This document shows positions 16,248 through 25,403 of a stretch of 43,057 nucleotides of DNA, one piece after another. Origin of the DNA: Arsukibacterium tuosuense (lineage in GTDB: Bacteria > Pseudomonadota > Gammaproteobacteria > Steroidobacterales > GCA-2729495); the NCBI GenBank assembly GCA_945872065.1, contig CAMBYH010000012.1:1-43057 (forward strand). The letters run 5' to 3'. The notes under the pieces were generated by a model, which did not search any database, was not told where the DNA came from, and was given only the letters and a program-made list of their open reading frames with translations. The translations under genes were made by a program, and so were the position numbers. Position 1 is the first letter of the stretch, and each line of letters begins with the position of its first letter.

Positions 16248-16970
16248 TCAGCCCGTGGAACCAAGCGTCGAGCAGTCGGTCTGCTGGGCCGTGGGCAGCC
16301 TGGAGTTGCTGATCTGGCAGCTGAGACGCTGACCCCAGGTCTGCATCTGCGCCCGGTACTGGTCGAAGCTGATCGCCTCTTGGTTGCTACCGCGCGGGGC
16401 CACCAGTTCGAAGACCAGCGCATTGCTGGCGGAGTCAGTGACCTCAGCCTGGAGAGTTACCCCCAGGATTTCGTACTTCTGCATCACGGACTGCAGCGCT
16501 GAGATGCCCGTACCTACTACGAAACCGAAGGGCGTGTACCCGAGCACGCCCCGGGGCTTGGCCTGAAGGTAGACGTCGGTGAGGGCCAGGCGCAGCACCA
16601 GGATGTTGGGCCCCGGCGCCGTTGCGACCGTGTAGCCCGCCTTCTGCAGGGCTCCGGTGAGTTCCGAGCGCATCGCTTCGGCGATGGCCGTCAGGTCAGC
16701 GGGCTTGGCGCCGGTGAAGGGCGAAGCCGCGGCGATATGAATCTGGGGCTGGTCAACCAGGACGCCCTTGGCTGCCGCCAGCAGGCGCTGGGAATCGGCA
16801 GTGACGTAGATGAAGTCCTTACCCCGGGGCTTGAGGCTGTTGTAGTTGCTGAGGAAGGTCTGGTCGTAGGACCGGGCACTGCTCAGGTTCATGGTTTCGG
16901 TGCAGCCACCAATCAGCAGGGCCACACCGAGGGCAGCGCTGGCAAGGACTCTTGAGGCTTGAATCTTCAT
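16248..16970 (-). CDS. DUF3313-like lipoprotein
   Basis: A 240-residue lipoprotein. The ATG at 16970 (Shine-Dalgarno GCAGGAG) starts a signal ending in the lipobox LIGGC. The mature region has a LSNYNSLKPRGKDFIYV segment, an AIAEAMRSELTGALQKAGY helix, a NILVLRLALTDVYL strand, a Gly-rich turn (GFVVGTGISAL) and a LQAEVTDSASNALVFELVA strand. This is the order seen in DUF3313 lipoproteins, which have no defined function. A more typical member is at 33879-34625. Two cysteines near the C-terminus could form a disulfide. It has its own terminator downstream. Confidence 0.78.
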   Translation of the reverse strand: MKIQASRVLASAALGVALLIGGCTETMNLSSARSYDQTFLSNYNSLKPRGKDFIYVTADSQRLLAAAKGVLVDQPQIHIAAASPFTGAKPADLTAIAEAMRSELTGALQKAGYTVATAPGPNILVLRLALTDVYLQAKPRGVLGYTPFGFVVGTGISALQSVMQKYEILGVTLQAEVTDSASNALVFELVAPRGSNQEAISFDQYRAQMQTWGQRLSCQISNSRLPTAQQTDCSTLGSTG

Positions 16971-17028
16971 GGTCTGGCTCCTGCAATGAGGGGTGATGGC
17001 TAACACTAGCGGGGCGGGTGGAAAAATC

Positions 17029-17040
17029 TATACTTACTAT
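17029..17040 (+). promoter_or_regulatory. AT-rich promoter-like patch in a divergent region
   Basis: TATACT (17029-17034) followed by TACTAT (17035-17040) stands out in an otherwise GC-rich stretch between the minus-strand lipoprotein start (16970) and the methyltransferase. It is a plausible -10 region for the plus-strand gene if that gene starts at 17074. No clear -35 is seen. Confidence 0.35.
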
Positions 17041-17073
17041 AGCCTACCGACCAGCGCGGACGACACCGGCAGC

Positions 17074-17913
17074 ATGGGGCCGCTACTGACTCTGAGACTT
17101 CAGGAGACGCTCCGCGCGGCTGTGGCTGCCGGCACGTCTGCCGTCACCTGCTCCCTGGATCTGGAGCGTTCGACGACGACGGTAGAGGTCGGCCCAGCAG
17201 ACTGGGCCTGGCAGGGCCACCGCTTTCCCTGGCTGGAAACCTGCAGGGACCGGACGATCTACTACTGGGACGGCGACCGCTTTGAGCCGGTTTCCCGCTT
17301 CACTACGTCGCTCATCAAGCTGGTACCCACCGAGTGGGGACCACCCACCTTCGAGATTGACGGGATCAAGATGCTGCCCACGGCAACCGTGTCGCCCTAC
17401 GCGGATGCCGAACGCAAGGTCGGCCTGATTCAGCCCCGGGGCAAGGTCATTCTGGATACCTGCGGCGGCCTCGGCTATTTCGCCGCCTGGTGCCTGCAGG
17501 GGCAGGCGCGGCAGATACTGTCTTTCGAGAAGAACCCGGATGTGATCTGGCTGCGGAGCCTGAATCCCTGGTCGCCCCGCCCTGACGAGACCGCGGACGG
17601 CCGCCTGACGCTGACCCGGGGCGACATCGCAGCAGAGATCACGTTGTTGCCCGCGACGTCGGTCGACGCCATCCTCCACGACCCACCGCGCTTTGGCACC
17701 GCCGGAGAACTCTACTCCCAGGTCTTCTACGACCACCTTGCCAGGGTGCTTAAACGCAGAGGCCGGCTCTTTCACTACACCGGGTCACCGAACAAGCTCA
17801 CCAGTGGCAGGGCTGTGGCCAGCGAGGTAGCCAAGCGCCTGCGCCTGGCCGGGTTTGTCACCGCTATCGAAGGCGATGGCATCCTGGCCGTGAAGGAAAG
17901 CCCGGCGTCGTGA
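17074..17913 (+). CDS. Archaeal-type (COG2521-like) SAM methyltransferase
   Basis: A 279-residue Rossmann-fold methyltransferase. The SAM-binding motif is VILDTCGGLGYFAAWCL, the acidic second-strand motif is FEKNPDVIWL followed by NPWSPR, and the catalytic-type motif is ILHDPPRFGTAGELYSQ, then LFHYTGSPNK. The KMLPTATVSPYADAERKVGL segment before the SAM motif, NPWS and HDPPRF together are the hallmark of COG2521, first listed as predicted archaeal methyltransferases. The substrate is not known to me. The frame is open upstream to a GTG at 16993. I prefer the ATG at 17074 because the AT-rich patch before it looks like a promoter, and the extra 27 residues would leave only 22 bp between divergent genes. 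Confidence 0.82.
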   Translation: MGPLLTLRLQETLRAAVAAGTSAVTCSLDLERSTTTVEVGPADWAWQGHRFPWLETCRDRTIYYWDGDRFEPVSRFTTSLIKLVPTEWGPPTFEIDGIKMLPTATVSPYADAERKVGLIQPRGKVILDTCGGLGYFAAWCLQGQARQILSFEKNPDVIWLRSLNPWSPRPDETADGRLTLTRGDIAAEITLLPATSVDAILHDPPRFGTAGELYSQVFYDHLARVLKRRGRLFHYTGSPNKLTSGRAVASEVAKRLRLAGFVTAIEGDGILAVKESPAS

Positions 17914-17919
17914 CGCGGC

Positions 17920-19824
17920 TCAGCCCAGCACGCCAAGTTCACGCAACTTGGCGATCACGAGGTCCGCGGCAGCCTCCGGCGTGCAGTCGGTCGTATTGAC
18001 CCGCAGCTCGGGGTTCTCGGGGGCCTCGTAGGGCGAATCGATACCGGTGAAGTTGCGCAACTCGCCCCGGCGCGCCTTGGCGTACAGGCCCTTTACATCC
18101 CGCTGCTCGGCCACCGCCAGCGGCGTGTCCACATGGATCTCGACGAACTCGCCGGGGGCCATCAGTCCCCGGGCCAGGTCCCGCTCCGCACGGAAGGGCG
18201 AGATGAACGCCGTCAGCACAATCAGGCCGGCGTCGGCCATCAGTCGCGCCACTTCGGCCACCCGGCGGATGTTCTCCACCCGGTCTGCATCCGTGAAGCC
18301 CAGGTTCTTGTTCAGGCCGTGGCGGATGTTGTCGCCATCCAGCAGATAGGAGTGGTTCCCCAACGCCAGCAGCTTCTTCTCGACGAGGTTGGCGATCGTG
18401 GATTTTCCGGACCCGGAAAGCCCGGTAAACCAGATCACGGCAGGACGCTGGCGCTTCTGGGCGGCCCGCGCCGCCTTGTCCACATCCAGGTGCTGCAGGT
18501 GGATGTTGTGGGCGCGGCGGAGAGCGAAGTGCAGCATGCCCGCGCCAACCGTGTTGTTGGTCATGCGGTCGATCAGGATGAAGCCGCCCGTCTCGCGATT
18601 GACGGTGTAGGGATCGAAGGCGACGACCCTGTCCAGCGCCAGGTTGCAGGCGCCGATCTCGTTCAGATCCAGTGTCCTGGCCGCCAGATGCTCCAGCGTA
18701 TTCACATTGACCTTGTACTTCAGTTCGGTGATCGTCGCGCTGACCGTGCGCGCGCCACTTTTCATGAGGTAAGGCCGGCCGGGGAGCATGGCGTCTTCGC
18801 TCATCCACACCAGCATCGCCTCGAACTGATCGGCCACCTCCGCCGGATTGTTGGCACTGCTGAGCACGTCACCCCGGGAGATGTCGACTTCGTCCGTCAG
18901 GGTCAGGGTCACGGACTGGCCGGCAACCGCCTCGGCCAGGTCTCCGGTGGTGGTCACCAGCCGGGCAACGGTGCTTTCCCTGCCGGAAGGCTGGACGCGG
19001 ATACGATCACCGGGCCGGACCGAACCGCTGGCCAGGGTTCCGGCATAACCGCGGAACTCGGAGTTCGGCCGGTTTACCCACTGCACTGGCAGACGCAGCG
19101 CGCCGGACTGCTGCCGTGCTTCGTCGATCTCCACGGTCTCGAGCCAGGGCAGCAGCGCGGGGCCCTGATACCAGGGCATGCGCTCGCTCGGGGCAATCAT
19201 GTTGTCGCCCTTCAGCGCCGAGAGGGGAATCGCCGTGACCTCCGTCAGCCCGATCTGCCGGGCGAACTCTGTGTACTGGCCAACAATGTCGAGAAACACC
19301 TGCTCGGCATAGCCCATCAGGTCCATCTTGTTGATGGCGAGAACGACCTTGCGGATCCCGATCAGGCTGACGAGATAACTGTGGCGCCGCGTCTGCGTGA
19401 GCACGCCCTTCCGGGCGTCGATCAGAATGACGGCGACGTCCGCCGTGGAAGCACCGGTGATCATGTTGCGGGTGTACTGCTCGTGCCCCGGCGTGTCGGC
19501 CACGATGAACTTGCGCCGGTCCGTGGAGAAAAACCGGTAGGCGACATCGATGGTGATCCCCTGCTCACGCTCAGCGCTCAGCCCGTCTACCAGCAGGGCG
19601 AAATCGATCTCACCACCCTGGGTACCCCACTTCCGGCTGTCGGCCTCGATGGCGGCAAGCTGATCCTCGAAGAGCATCTTCGAATCAAAGAGGAGCCGGC
19701 CGATCACGGTGCTCTTGCCGTCGTCGACGCTGCCGCAGGTAATGAAGCGCAGGAGGCTCTTGTTCTCGTGCTGGCGCAGGTACTGCTGGATGTCGGTCGC
19801 AATGAGATCGGAGTCCTGCGCCAT
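17920..19824 (-). CDS. cysNC: Sulfate adenylyltransferase large subunit / APS kinase fusion (CysN-CysC)
   Basis: A 634-residue fusion that makes PAPS. The N-terminal CysN part is a translation-factor-like GTPase: GSVDDGKST (P-loop), [17 protein letters not shown] and NKMDLM, followed by two beta-barrel domains to about residue 430. The C-terminal APS kinase (from about 455) has [20 protein letters not shown] and [13 protein letters not shown]. CysN drives ATP sulfurylase by GTP hydrolysis with CysD; CysC then phosphorylates APS. I chose the ATG at 19824 (MAQDSDL), one base after the cysD stop, over a start 15 codons upstream inside cysD. The last codons form a 9-bp hairpin (17931-17953). No PAPS reductase or sulfite reductase gene is in the window. 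Confidence 0.96.
   Translation of the reverse strand: MAQDSDLIATDIQQYLRQHENKSLLRFITCGSVDDGKSTVIGRLLFDSKMLFEDQLAAIEADSRKWGTQGGEIDFALLVDGLSAEREQGITIDVAYRFFSTDRRKFIVADTPGHEQYTRNMITGASTADVAVILIDARKGVLTQTRRHSYLVSLIGIRKVVLAINKMDLMGYAEQVFLDIVGQYTEFARQIGLTEVTAIPLSALKGDNMIAPSERMPWYQGPALLPWLETVEIDEARQQSGALRLPVQWVNRPNSEFRGYAGTLASGSVRPGDRIRVQPSGRESTVARLVTTTGDLAEAVAGQSVTLTLTDEVDISRGDVLSSANNPAEVADQFEAMLVWMSEDAMLPGRPYLMKSGARTVSATITELKYKVNVNTLEHLAARTLDLNEIGACNLALDRVVAFDPYTVNRETGGFILIDRMTNNTVGAGMLHFALRRAHNIHLQHLDVDKAARAAQKRQRPAVIWFTGLSGSGKSTIANLVEKKLLALGNHSYLLDGDNIRHGLNKNLGFTDADRVENIRRVAEVARLMADAGLIVLTAFISPFRAERDLARGLMAPGEFVEIHVDTPLAVAEQRDVKGLYAKARRGELRNFTGIDSPYEAPENPELRVNTTDCTPEAAADLVIAKLRELGVLG
17931..17953. 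other. Perfect inverted repeat between convergent genes
   Basis: CGCCAAGTT (17931-17939), a 5-nt loop and AACTTGGCG (17945-17953). It lies in the last codons of cysNC and 18 bases beyond the methyltransferase stop. There is no T-run on either side, so it is at most a stabilising or weak terminator hairpin. Confidence 0.45.
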
Positions 19825-19825
19825 G

Positions 19826-20734
19826 TCAGAAATATCCCTCTTGTTTCTTCTTCTCCATGGAGGCGGCACTGTCGTTGTCGATGATCCGCCCCTCCCGCTC
19901 GCTGGTCCGGGCCAGGAGCATCTCCTGGATGATCGCCGGGAGCGTTGTCGCCGTGCTCTCGAAGGCTCCGGAGAGCGGATAACAGCCCAGGGTCCGGAAG
20001 CGCACGTCGCGCAACTGGGGCGTCTCCCCCTCCCTCAGGGGCATGCGCTCGTCGTCCACCATGATCAGCACGCCGTCCCGCTCCACCACAGGTCGTTTGG
20101 CTGCGTAGTACAACGGGACTATCGCAATGTCCTCCAGGTAGATGTACTGCCAGATGTCCAGCTCGGTCCAGTTGGACAGGGGAAAGACCCGGATGGATTC
20201 GTTCTTGTGCTTGCGTGCGTTGTAGAGCTTCCAGAGCTCGGGGCGCTGGTGCTTCGGATCCCAGCGGTGCTGCGCGCTGCGGAAGGAGAAGATCCGCTCC
20301 TTGGCCCGGGACTTCTCTTCATCCCGGCGTGCGCCGCCGAAAGCGGCGTCAAAACCATACTTGTCGAGGGCCTGCTTGAGACCCTGGGTCTTCCACATGT
20401 CGGTGTGGACCTGGGAGCCGTGGGTGAAGGGATTGATGCCCAGGGCTGCGGCCTCCGGGTTCTGATGGACCAGCAGATCCATCCCGGCCTCCTGCGCAAT
20501 GCGGTCGCGCTCCGCGTACATTTCCCGGAACTTCCAGGTGGTGTCCACGTGCAGCAGCGGGAATGGCGGCGGCGAGGGGTAGAAGGCCTTCCGGGCCAGG
20601 TGCAGCATGGTGGCGCTGTCCTTGCCCACCGAGTAGAGCATCACGGGGCGCTCACACTCGGCGACGACCTCGCGCATGATGTGGATGCTCTCGGCTTCGA
20701 GCCGCTGCAGGTGGGTAAGCTTCATGCCCGTCAT
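19826..20734 (-). CDS. cysD: Sulfate adenylyltransferase small subunit
   Basis: A 302-residue CysD, the same length as the E. coli protein. It is the ATP sulfurylase catalytic subunit of the PAPS-reductase-like (PP-loop) family: [18 protein letters not shown], the [14 protein letters not shown]-loop, [32 protein letters not shown], and [12 protein letters not shown] near residue 210. It forms APS from sulfate and ATP with CysN. Start choice lies between ATG 20734 (MTGMKLTHL) and ATG 20725 (MKLTHL); the first gives the standard length. Its stop is followed after one base by the cysNC start, so the two are co-translated. Confidence 0.96.
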   Translation of the reverse strand: MTGMKLTHLQRLEAESIHIMREVVAECERPVMLYSVGKDSATMLHLARKAFYPSPPPFPLLHVDTTWKFREMYAERDRIAQEAGMDLLVHQNPEAAALGINPFTHGSQVHTDMWKTQGLKQALDKYGFDAAFGGARRDEEKSRAKERIFSFRSAQHRWDPKHQRPELWKLYNARKHKNESIRVFPLSNWTELDIWQYIYLEDIAIVPLYYAAKRPVVERDGVLIMVDDERMPLREGETPQLRDVRFRTLGCYPLSGAFESTATTLPAIIQEMLLARTSEREGRIIDNDSAASMEKKKQEGYF

Positions 20735-20757
20735 TATATGACCAGCAGCAGCGTTAG

Positions 20758-21177
20758 TTACGCACCCAGCACGCGGGTCAGCCGGGCACGAAACTGCCCG
20801 GCATCGAAAGTTCGGGCAGTCGCATCCCGTCGCCTTGCCGCCCACACGGGATCAGGGAAGTGCGCGTCGTCGGCGAACCGGGGAATCACGTGCCAGTGCA
20901 GGTGGGCGACCTGGTTGCCGAGTGAGGCCAGATTGATTTTTTCCGGGCGGAGCGTGTCGCGCAGTGCGCGTTCGACCGCCAGCACCACCAGCAGGAAATG
21001 CTCGCGCTGAGCCGGCTCCAGGTCGGTCATCTCGCGCACGTGCGCCTGCCAGATGACCCGCAGATAGCCCGGATAGTCGGGATCTCCGGCAGTGACCACG
21101 CGCAGCCGGGCATCCCGCCAGATAGCAGGCGCTTCCTGGGTCGCACAGAGGGGGCAGTCTGCCGGGGCCGCGGTCAT
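20758..21177 (-). CDS. HIT-family hydrolase
   Basis: A 139-residue histidine-triad protein. The catalytic [10 protein letters not shown] motif (H-x-H-x-H) is at about residues 92-101. An N-terminal CPLC motif may bind zinc, and QVAHLHWH is preceded by the usual [11 protein letters not shown] enzymes hydrolyse nucleotidyl-phosphate or -sulfate bonds; some Fhit- and Hint-type members cleave adenosine 5'-phosphosulfate. It lies 23 bases upstream of cysD on the same strand, so it is probably the first gene of the sulfate-activation operon. The link to APS turnover is inference from position. Confidence 0.88.
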   Translation of the reverse strand: MTAAPADCPLCATQEAPAIWRDARLRVVTAGDPDYPGYLRVIWQAHVREMTDLEPAQREHFLLVVLAVERALRDTLRPEKINLASLGNQVAHLHWHVIPRFADDAHFPDPVWAARRRDATARTFDAGQFRARLTRVLGA

Positions 21178-21197
21178 GGCCCCAACGATACCGGGGA

Positions 21198-21449
21198 TCA
21201 GGCCGGCTTGCCGGCGTCCACCAGTACCCTGAAGTGACCGGAGTCTGCGGAGAACAGGGGCTCGGCCACCGGCAGAGGCGTGGGCTCCGTCACCGGCGGC
21301 CGGGTCACCACCCGGTCGGCCGCGCGGCGCGTTACAGGTCTCGCAGACTTGCCTGGCAAGGTGGCCAGATCCGCCGGCCCCAGGCTGCCCATCGGCTTCC
21401 AGCCGAGCTGCTCCGCAACCTGACGCACGAGGTCGGCAAAGGTGCGCAT
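21198..21449 (-). CDS. Small hypothetical protein upstream of the HIT-cys operon
   Basis: An open frame of 83 codons from ATG 21449, ending 20 bases before the HIT gene. The product starts MRTFADLVRQVAEQLGWKPMG (an amphipathic helix), continues through a basic Pro/Thr-rich linker (residues 35-65) and ends SGHFRVLVDAGKPA. It has no membrane segment and no family I know. The Shine-Dalgarno is poor. The frame is open for much longer upstream, but that part is antisense to the HAD gene. It may be a real small gene or chance. Confidence 0.4.
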   Translation of the reverse strand: MRTFADLVRQVAEQLGWKPMGSLGPADLATLPGKSARPVTRRAADRVVTRPPVTEPTPLPVAEPLFSADSGHFRVLVDAGKPA

Positions 21450-21511
21450 CAGGCGGAAATCGTGACCAGGATCGCGGGCCGCGCCGCAGACCGAAGAGTG
21501 AACGACATCAC

Positions 21512-21517
21512 TATAAT
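21512..21517 (+). promoter_or_regulatory. Probable -10 element of the HAD phosphatase gene
   Basis: TATAAT at 21512-21517 overlaps an upstream in-frame ATG (21516). That ATG therefore cannot lie on a transcript made from this promoter, which supports the GTG at 21549 as the start. Confidence 0.45.
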
Positions 21518-21548
21518 GCCCACCCATCGCTTTACTGGAATCTGCCTG

Positions 21549-22520
21549 GTGATCCGACTGACCGTCCTTTTCGCCCTGCTGGCGCTGGCCCTGCCAGTCC
21601 CGGGCTGGTGCGCTGCAGATCCCCTGCCCGGATGGCGCGACTCCCCGGTCCGGCAACGACTGCTCGCCTTCGTGACCACGGTAACCACGCCGGGCAGCCC
21701 GGGCTATGTCACACCGACGGAACGCATCGCCGTGTTCGACGACGACGGCACGCTGTGGCCCGAAAAGCCCCGGCCCCAGGGCATGTTTGCCCTGCAACGC
21801 CTGCGGACCCTCGCCGGGGATCACCCGGAATGGCAGACAACGCTGCCTTTCAAGGCGGCGCTGGAACTCGGCAGCAAGTACCTGGAAGAGGCCAGCGACG
21901 AGGCGGTCGTTGAGTTGATCGCCGCTGCCTACTCCGGACGCACCCAGGAGGCCTTCCGGCAGGAGGTCCGGGAGTTCTACGCCACCGCGCGCCACCCCCG
22001 TTTCAACCGGCCCTACACGCGCCTCGTGTACCCACCGATGCGGGAACTGATCAGTCACCTGAAGGCCAACGGCTTCCGCGTTTTCGTCAGCACCACGGGC
22101 AGTGCAGACCTGGTGCGGGTGCTGGCGGAAGAGCTCTATGGGATTCCTGCTGATGACGTCATTGGCAGCAGCGTCGTCACGGTTTTGCGCGAGGAGAACG
22201 GCCGGCTGGTGCTCCGGCGCCTGGACAGCGTCCACGCCCTCAATGACGGAGCGACCAAGCCCGTGGCCATCGACCTGCAGATCGGACGGCGGCCGATCCT
22301 GGCCATTGGTAACGTCGGTTCCGGCGGCGACATCGACCTCCTCCGCTACAGCCAGGGGCCCGACTCTCCGAATCTGCAGGTGCTGATCAGGCACGACGAC
22401 TTCGAGCGGGAGTACGCCTACGATGAGGCGGATGGCGCCTCCGTCAAGGCCGCCAATGCCAATGGCTGGCTGCTCGTGAGCATGCGTTACGACTGGCTGC
22501 AGGTCTTCAGTGCGCCCTAA
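21549..22520 (+). CDS. Exported HAD-superfamily phosphatase
   Basis: A 323-residue haloacid-dehalogenase-superfamily hydrolase with the nucleophile motif FDDDGTLWPEKP (motif I, DxD), FVSTTGSADLV (motif II region), then a conserved Lys in GATKPVAI and an acidic LAIGNVGSGGD motif at the C-terminal end. The GTG at 21549 starts a typical signal peptide (MIRLTVLFALLALALPVPGWCAA), so the enzyme is predicted to be periplasmic, probably a nonspecific or phospholipid-type acid phosphatase. An ATG 11 codons upstream overlaps a TATAAT box and is less likely. Its end overlaps the glgX start by 11 bases, so the two are co-transcribed. Confidence 0.85.
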   Translation: MIRLTVLFALLALALPVPGWCAADPLPGWRDSPVRQRLLAFVTTVTTPGSPGYVTPTERIAVFDDDGTLWPEKPRPQGMFALQRLRTLAGDHPEWQTTLPFKAALELGSKYLEEASDEAVVELIAAAYSGRTQEAFRQEVREFYATARHPRFNRPYTRLVYPPMRELISHLKANGFRVFVSTTGSADLVRVLAEELYGIPADDVIGSSVVTVLREENGRLVLRRLDSVHALNDGATKPVAIDLQIGRRPILAIGNVGSGGDIDLLRYSQGPDSPNLQVLIRHDDFEREYAYDEADGASVKAANANGWLLVSMRYDWLQVFSAP

Positions 22521-24570
22521 CTACGGGACCTCACCGGGCGTGCCTGGCCCCGCCGGTGCCAGCTTCAGCCCGGAGCGCACCAACTTTGCCGTCTATAGCC
22601 AACCGGCCACGGGCATGGAACTGCTCCTCTACAGCAGCGACGCCGACGATGAGCCGTTTCAGATCGTCACACTGACCGCCCCCGAATACCGGCACTTCTA
22701 CTTCTGGCACGTCGCCGTTGCCGGGCTGCCCGCGGGTACCCTCTATAACTGGAGGGTCACGCAGACTGACGGCGCCGGATTTCAACAGCAGCAGGAAGTG
22801 CTGGATCCCTTCGCCCGGTCCATCACCACCGCCCGCTGGCGTCGCGCCGACTGGGTCGCCGGCATGCCCCTCGGCCTCCGGGGCATCGTGGTTCCGGTGG
22901 CAGATGAACGAGGCCCGGCGCCCCGGGGCCTGGACGGCGCGATCATTTACGAACTGCACGTCGGCGGCTTTACGCGGCATCCCTCGTCCGGCGTCCGCCA
23001 GCCCGGCACGTTCAGCGGACTGACAGAGAAGATCCCCTACCTCCAGGACCTGGGGATCACTCATGTCCAGCTGCTGCCAGTGACCGCCTTTGACGAGCAG
23101 GATGTCCCTGAAACGGTCGCCGCCCTCGGCCTGAAGAACTTCTGGGGCTACAGTCCGATCGCGCTGGCGAGCCCCCACCCCGGCTACACCTCATACATGG
23201 ACGTAGCAGGCAGGGACGTAGCAGGCAGGGACGCGGCCGGCCAGGTGGATGAGTTTCTCGGCATGGTGCGGGCCTTCCACGCCGCCGGCATTGGCGTGCT
23301 GCTGGATGTGGTCCTCAACCACACGGCCGAGGGTGGCGCTGCCGGCCCCAGCCTCAACCACAAGAGCCTGATGCCAGACACCTACTACCATCAGGACGAG
23401 GCCGGCTACCGGGATTACACCGGCTGCGGCAACACGATTAATACGAACCACCCGCTCGTCACCGGGATGCTGACCCAGACGCTGCGCATCTGGGCGGAGG
23501 AACGCCACGTGGACGGCTTTCGCTTCGATCTCGCCAGCGTCTTCCTGCGGGGCACCGACGGCGCACCCCTTGCCGAGCCCCCCTGCCCCTGGGCTATCGA
23601 GGAGGCCCTGGCCGGGATGCCACTGATCGCGGAACCCTGGGACGCCGTGGGCCTGTATCACGTGGGTAATTTCCCGGGCCACGCCTGGCACGAGTGGAAC
23701 GGTCGCTACCGTGATGCACTTCGACGCTTCCTTCGCGGCGATGCGGGCCTGACGGGCGAGATTGCCACCTGCCTGGCCGGCAGCAGCGACCTGTACCAGG
23801 CCAGCGACCGGCGCCCCGTACACAGCATCAACTACCTCACCTGCCACGACGGCTTCACGCTCAACGACCTGGTCAGCTACCGGGACAAGCACAACGAGGC
23901 CAACGGTGAAGACAACCGGGACGGCTGGGAACACAACCTGAGCTGGAACTGCGGCACCGAAGGCGAGACTCTGGATGAAGCCACGCGGCGGATCCGCGGC
24001 CAGCACGCCCGGAACGCCATCGCCCTGCTGCTGCTCTCCCAGGGCGTGCCAATGCTCCTGGCGGGCGACGAAGTACTGCGCACCCAGGGCGGCAACAACA
24101 ACGCCTGGTGCCAGGACAACCCCGTGTCCTGGTTCGACTGGCGCCTCACCGAGACCAATGGGGACATGCTTAATTTCGTGCGGCAAATGATCGCGCTGCG
24201 CCGCCGGCACCCCACACTATCCCGCCGGCACTTCCTGACCGGCAAACCAGAAAATGGCAGCACTCGGCCCGATGTTGCCTGGCACGGGGCAGAACCTGGC
24301 AGTGACCCGTGGGACTCAGGCTCACGTTTTCTGGCCTTCACGCTCGCCGGCTGTGGCGACAAGGAAGAAGACCTTCACGTGCTGATCAACATGTCAGAGC
24401 GGAGCGAGTCCGTTCCGATCCCGACAGTTGACGGCAAACGCTGGCACCTCGCGGTCGACACCGGCCGCGATTCGCCCGATGACGTCGTCAGCCGGGCGGC
24501 CCAGACCGCCTGGACGGCGCCCCACTACGTGAGCCAGCCCCGGAGTGTGGTGGTGCTGGAAGCGCGCTGA
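22510..24570 (+). CDS. glgX: Glycogen debranching enzyme, isoamylase type
   Basis: A 686-residue GH13 debranching enzyme that cleaves alpha-1,6 branches of glycogen or limit dextrins in the cytoplasm. A CBM48-like N-terminal domain ([12 protein letters not shown]) is followed by the TIM barrel with [26 protein letters not shown] (catalytic nucleophile Asp), [11 protein letters not shown] (acid/base Glu) and [14 protein letters not shown]. The [10 protein letters not shown] motif is typical of GlgX/TreX. The GTG start at 22510 overlaps the HAD gene. A 15-bp tandem duplication (23200-23229) inserts two DVAGR units just before the [13 protein letters not shown] segment. No glycogen synthase or branching enzyme gene is nearby. 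Confidence 0.95.
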   Translation: MRPNYGTSPGVPGPAGASFSPERTNFAVYSQPATGMELLLYSSDADDEPFQIVTLTAPEYRHFYFWHVAVAGLPAGTLYNWRVTQTDGAGFQQQQEVLDPFARSITTARWRRADWVAGMPLGLRGIVVPVADERGPAPRGLDGAIIYELHVGGFTRHPSSGVRQPGTFSGLTEKIPYLQDLGITHVQLLPVTAFDEQDVPETVAALGLKNFWGYSPIALASPHPGYTSYMDVAGRDVAGRDAAGQVDEFLGMVRAFHAAGIGVLLDVVLNHTAEGGAAGPSLNHKSLMPDTYYHQDEAGYRDYTGCGNTINTNHPLVTGMLTQTLRIWAEERHVDGFRFDLASVFLRGTDGAPLAEPPCPWAIEEALAGMPLIAEPWDAVGLYHVGNFPGHAWHEWNGRYRDALRRFLRGDAGLTGEIATCLAGSSDLYQASDRRPVHSINYLTCHDGFTLNDLVSYRDKHNEANGEDNRDGWEHNLSWNCGTEGETLDEATRRIRGQHARNAIALLLLSQGVPMLLAGDEVLRTQGGNNNAWCQDNPVSWFDWRLTETNGDMLNFVRQMIALRRRHPTLSRRHFLTGKPENGSTRPDVAWHGAEPGSDPWDSGSRFLAFTLAGCGDKEEDLHVLINMSERSESVPIPTVDGKRWHLAVDTGRDSPDDVVSRAAQTAWTAPHYVSQPRSVVVLEAR
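23200..23229 (+). repeat. 15-bp tandem repeat inside glgX
   Basis: GACGTAGCAGGCAGG occurs twice in tandem (23200-23214, 23215-23229), followed by a degenerate third start, GACGCGG. It keeps the frame and adds the [14 protein letters not shown] stretch to a surface loop of GlgX. Confidence 0.9.
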
Positions 24571-24578
24571 ATCCTGCG

Positions 24579-24607
24579 TTGACAGCCTGCCTGGGCAGGC
24601 CTAGCCT
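24579..24607 (+). promoter_or_regulatory. Dodecin promoter with a palindrome in its spacer
   Basis: TTGACA (24579-24584), a 17-bp spacer and TAGCCT (24602-24607) form a good sigma-70 promoter 48 bp before the dodecin ATG. The spacer contains the palindrome GCCTGCC-TG-GGCAGGC (24585-24600), placed where a repressor would block the polymerase. The operator function is inference. Confidence 0.6.
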
Positions 24608-24654
24608 CGGCTCGACGCTGTCTCACTACAAACACAAATCAAGGAGAGCGCTGC

Positions 24655-24858
24655 ATGTCCGTCGCCAAGGTTTCCGAGCTCAGCTGCACGTCATCCAAGA
24701 GCTTCGATGACGCCATCAACAAGGGCCTGTCCCGGGCCAGCAAGACACTGCGGAACATCCGCAGCGCCTGGATCAAGGAACAGCACGTGCGCGTATCCAA
24801 GGGCAAGGTCGTCGAGTACCAGGTGAATATGCTGGTTACGTTCGTACTCGACGACTGA
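24655..24858 (+). CDS. Dodecin
   Basis: A 67-residue dodecin, the flavin-storage protein that assembles as a dodecamer. It matches the family in length and sequence: MSVAKVSELSCTSSKSFDDA, then AINKGLSRASKTLRNI, and the AWIKEQHVRVSKGKVVEYQVNM strand with the conserved Trp that stacks on the flavin. An AAGGAGAG Shine-Dalgarno precedes the ATG. It has its own promoter (24579-24607), and its stop lies inside the 3' end of the convergent membrane-protein gene (23-base overlap). Confidence 0.95.
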   Translation: MSVAKVSELSCTSSKSFDDAINKGLSRASKTLRNIRSAWIKEQHVRVSKGKVVEYQVNMLVTFVLDD

Positions 24859-25351
24859 CGATGGCGCCCCTGGCGGCCAGGGCGACGAACATCAGCGTTA
24901 CCAGCCAGCAGAGCAGATAAAGGGCCAGCTTGGCGTATCTCACCCCGGCGGTCGCCGCGACGACCGCGGGCAGTTGCGTGGGGTAGTTTTCCAGCAGAAC
25001 CAGAAAGCCCAGGTTCTCGAGAAGGTCCAGCAGGGCCTCGGCAAAAGGCAGGAGCAGCAGTCCGTCGCCCAGCATTCGCCCGGGCAACGTGGAAGCGCTC
25101 CGCCGGGCCAGCCAGGTCCAGATCATCGCGAAGACTACAGCCAGCAGCGGTGGCCAGAAGAAATCCACCACCATGAACCGGTGGTAGATCCGGATCGACT
25201 CGTCGGTGTACGCAGCAAAGTTGGCATAGATCACTGCCGCTGTGGTGGGCATCACCATGTCGATCGGATACATCCCGCCGGTCGCCGCCTGAAACGCAGG
25301 CACCAGCCACATACCGAAGAGGGCAAAGACCACCAGCGCAGCCATCAGCAC
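24836..25351 (-). CDS. Four-helix inner-membrane protein of unknown function
   Basis: A 171-residue integral membrane protein with hydrophobic segments near residues 2-22, 60-82, 96-116 and 140-162. The loop after the first helix holds YPIDMVMPTT and an YTDESIRIYHRF stretch. No family is recognised. The start is uncertain: GTG at 25351 is used here, an ATG lies two codons further in, and the frame stays open upstream into the end of the DUF4442 gene. It lies downstream of the DUF4442 gene on the same strand, with about 50 bases between them, and may share its transcript. Confidence 0.7.
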   Translation of the reverse strand: MLMAALVVFALFGMWLVPAFQAATGGMYPIDMVMPTTAAVIYANFAAYTDESIRIYHRFMVVDFFWPPLLAVVFAMIWTWLARRSASTLPGRMLGDGLLLLPFAEALLDLLENLGFLVLLENYPTQLPAVVAATAGVRYAKLALYLLCWLVTLMFVALAARGAIVSRRVRT

Positions 25352-25403
25352 CAGCAGTAGGTTCCTGCCCGTCGCGGCGGCAGAAACGCGCCGGTTCAGC
25401 GCT

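Noticed and set aside
17931-17953. A bidirectional intrinsic terminator between the methyltransferase and cysNC
   Set aside because: The hairpin is perfect, but neither side has a run of T, so it is recorded only as an inverted repeat.
18133-19884. A 583-codon open frame on the plus strand opposite cysNC
   Set aside because: It is antisense to a clear CysN-CysC gene and has no recognisable domain. Such long shadow frames are common in GC-rich DNA.
23191-24210. A 339-codon minus-strand frame opposite glgX
   Set aside because: It is antisense to the catalytic core of GlgX and shows no family features or ribosome-binding site.
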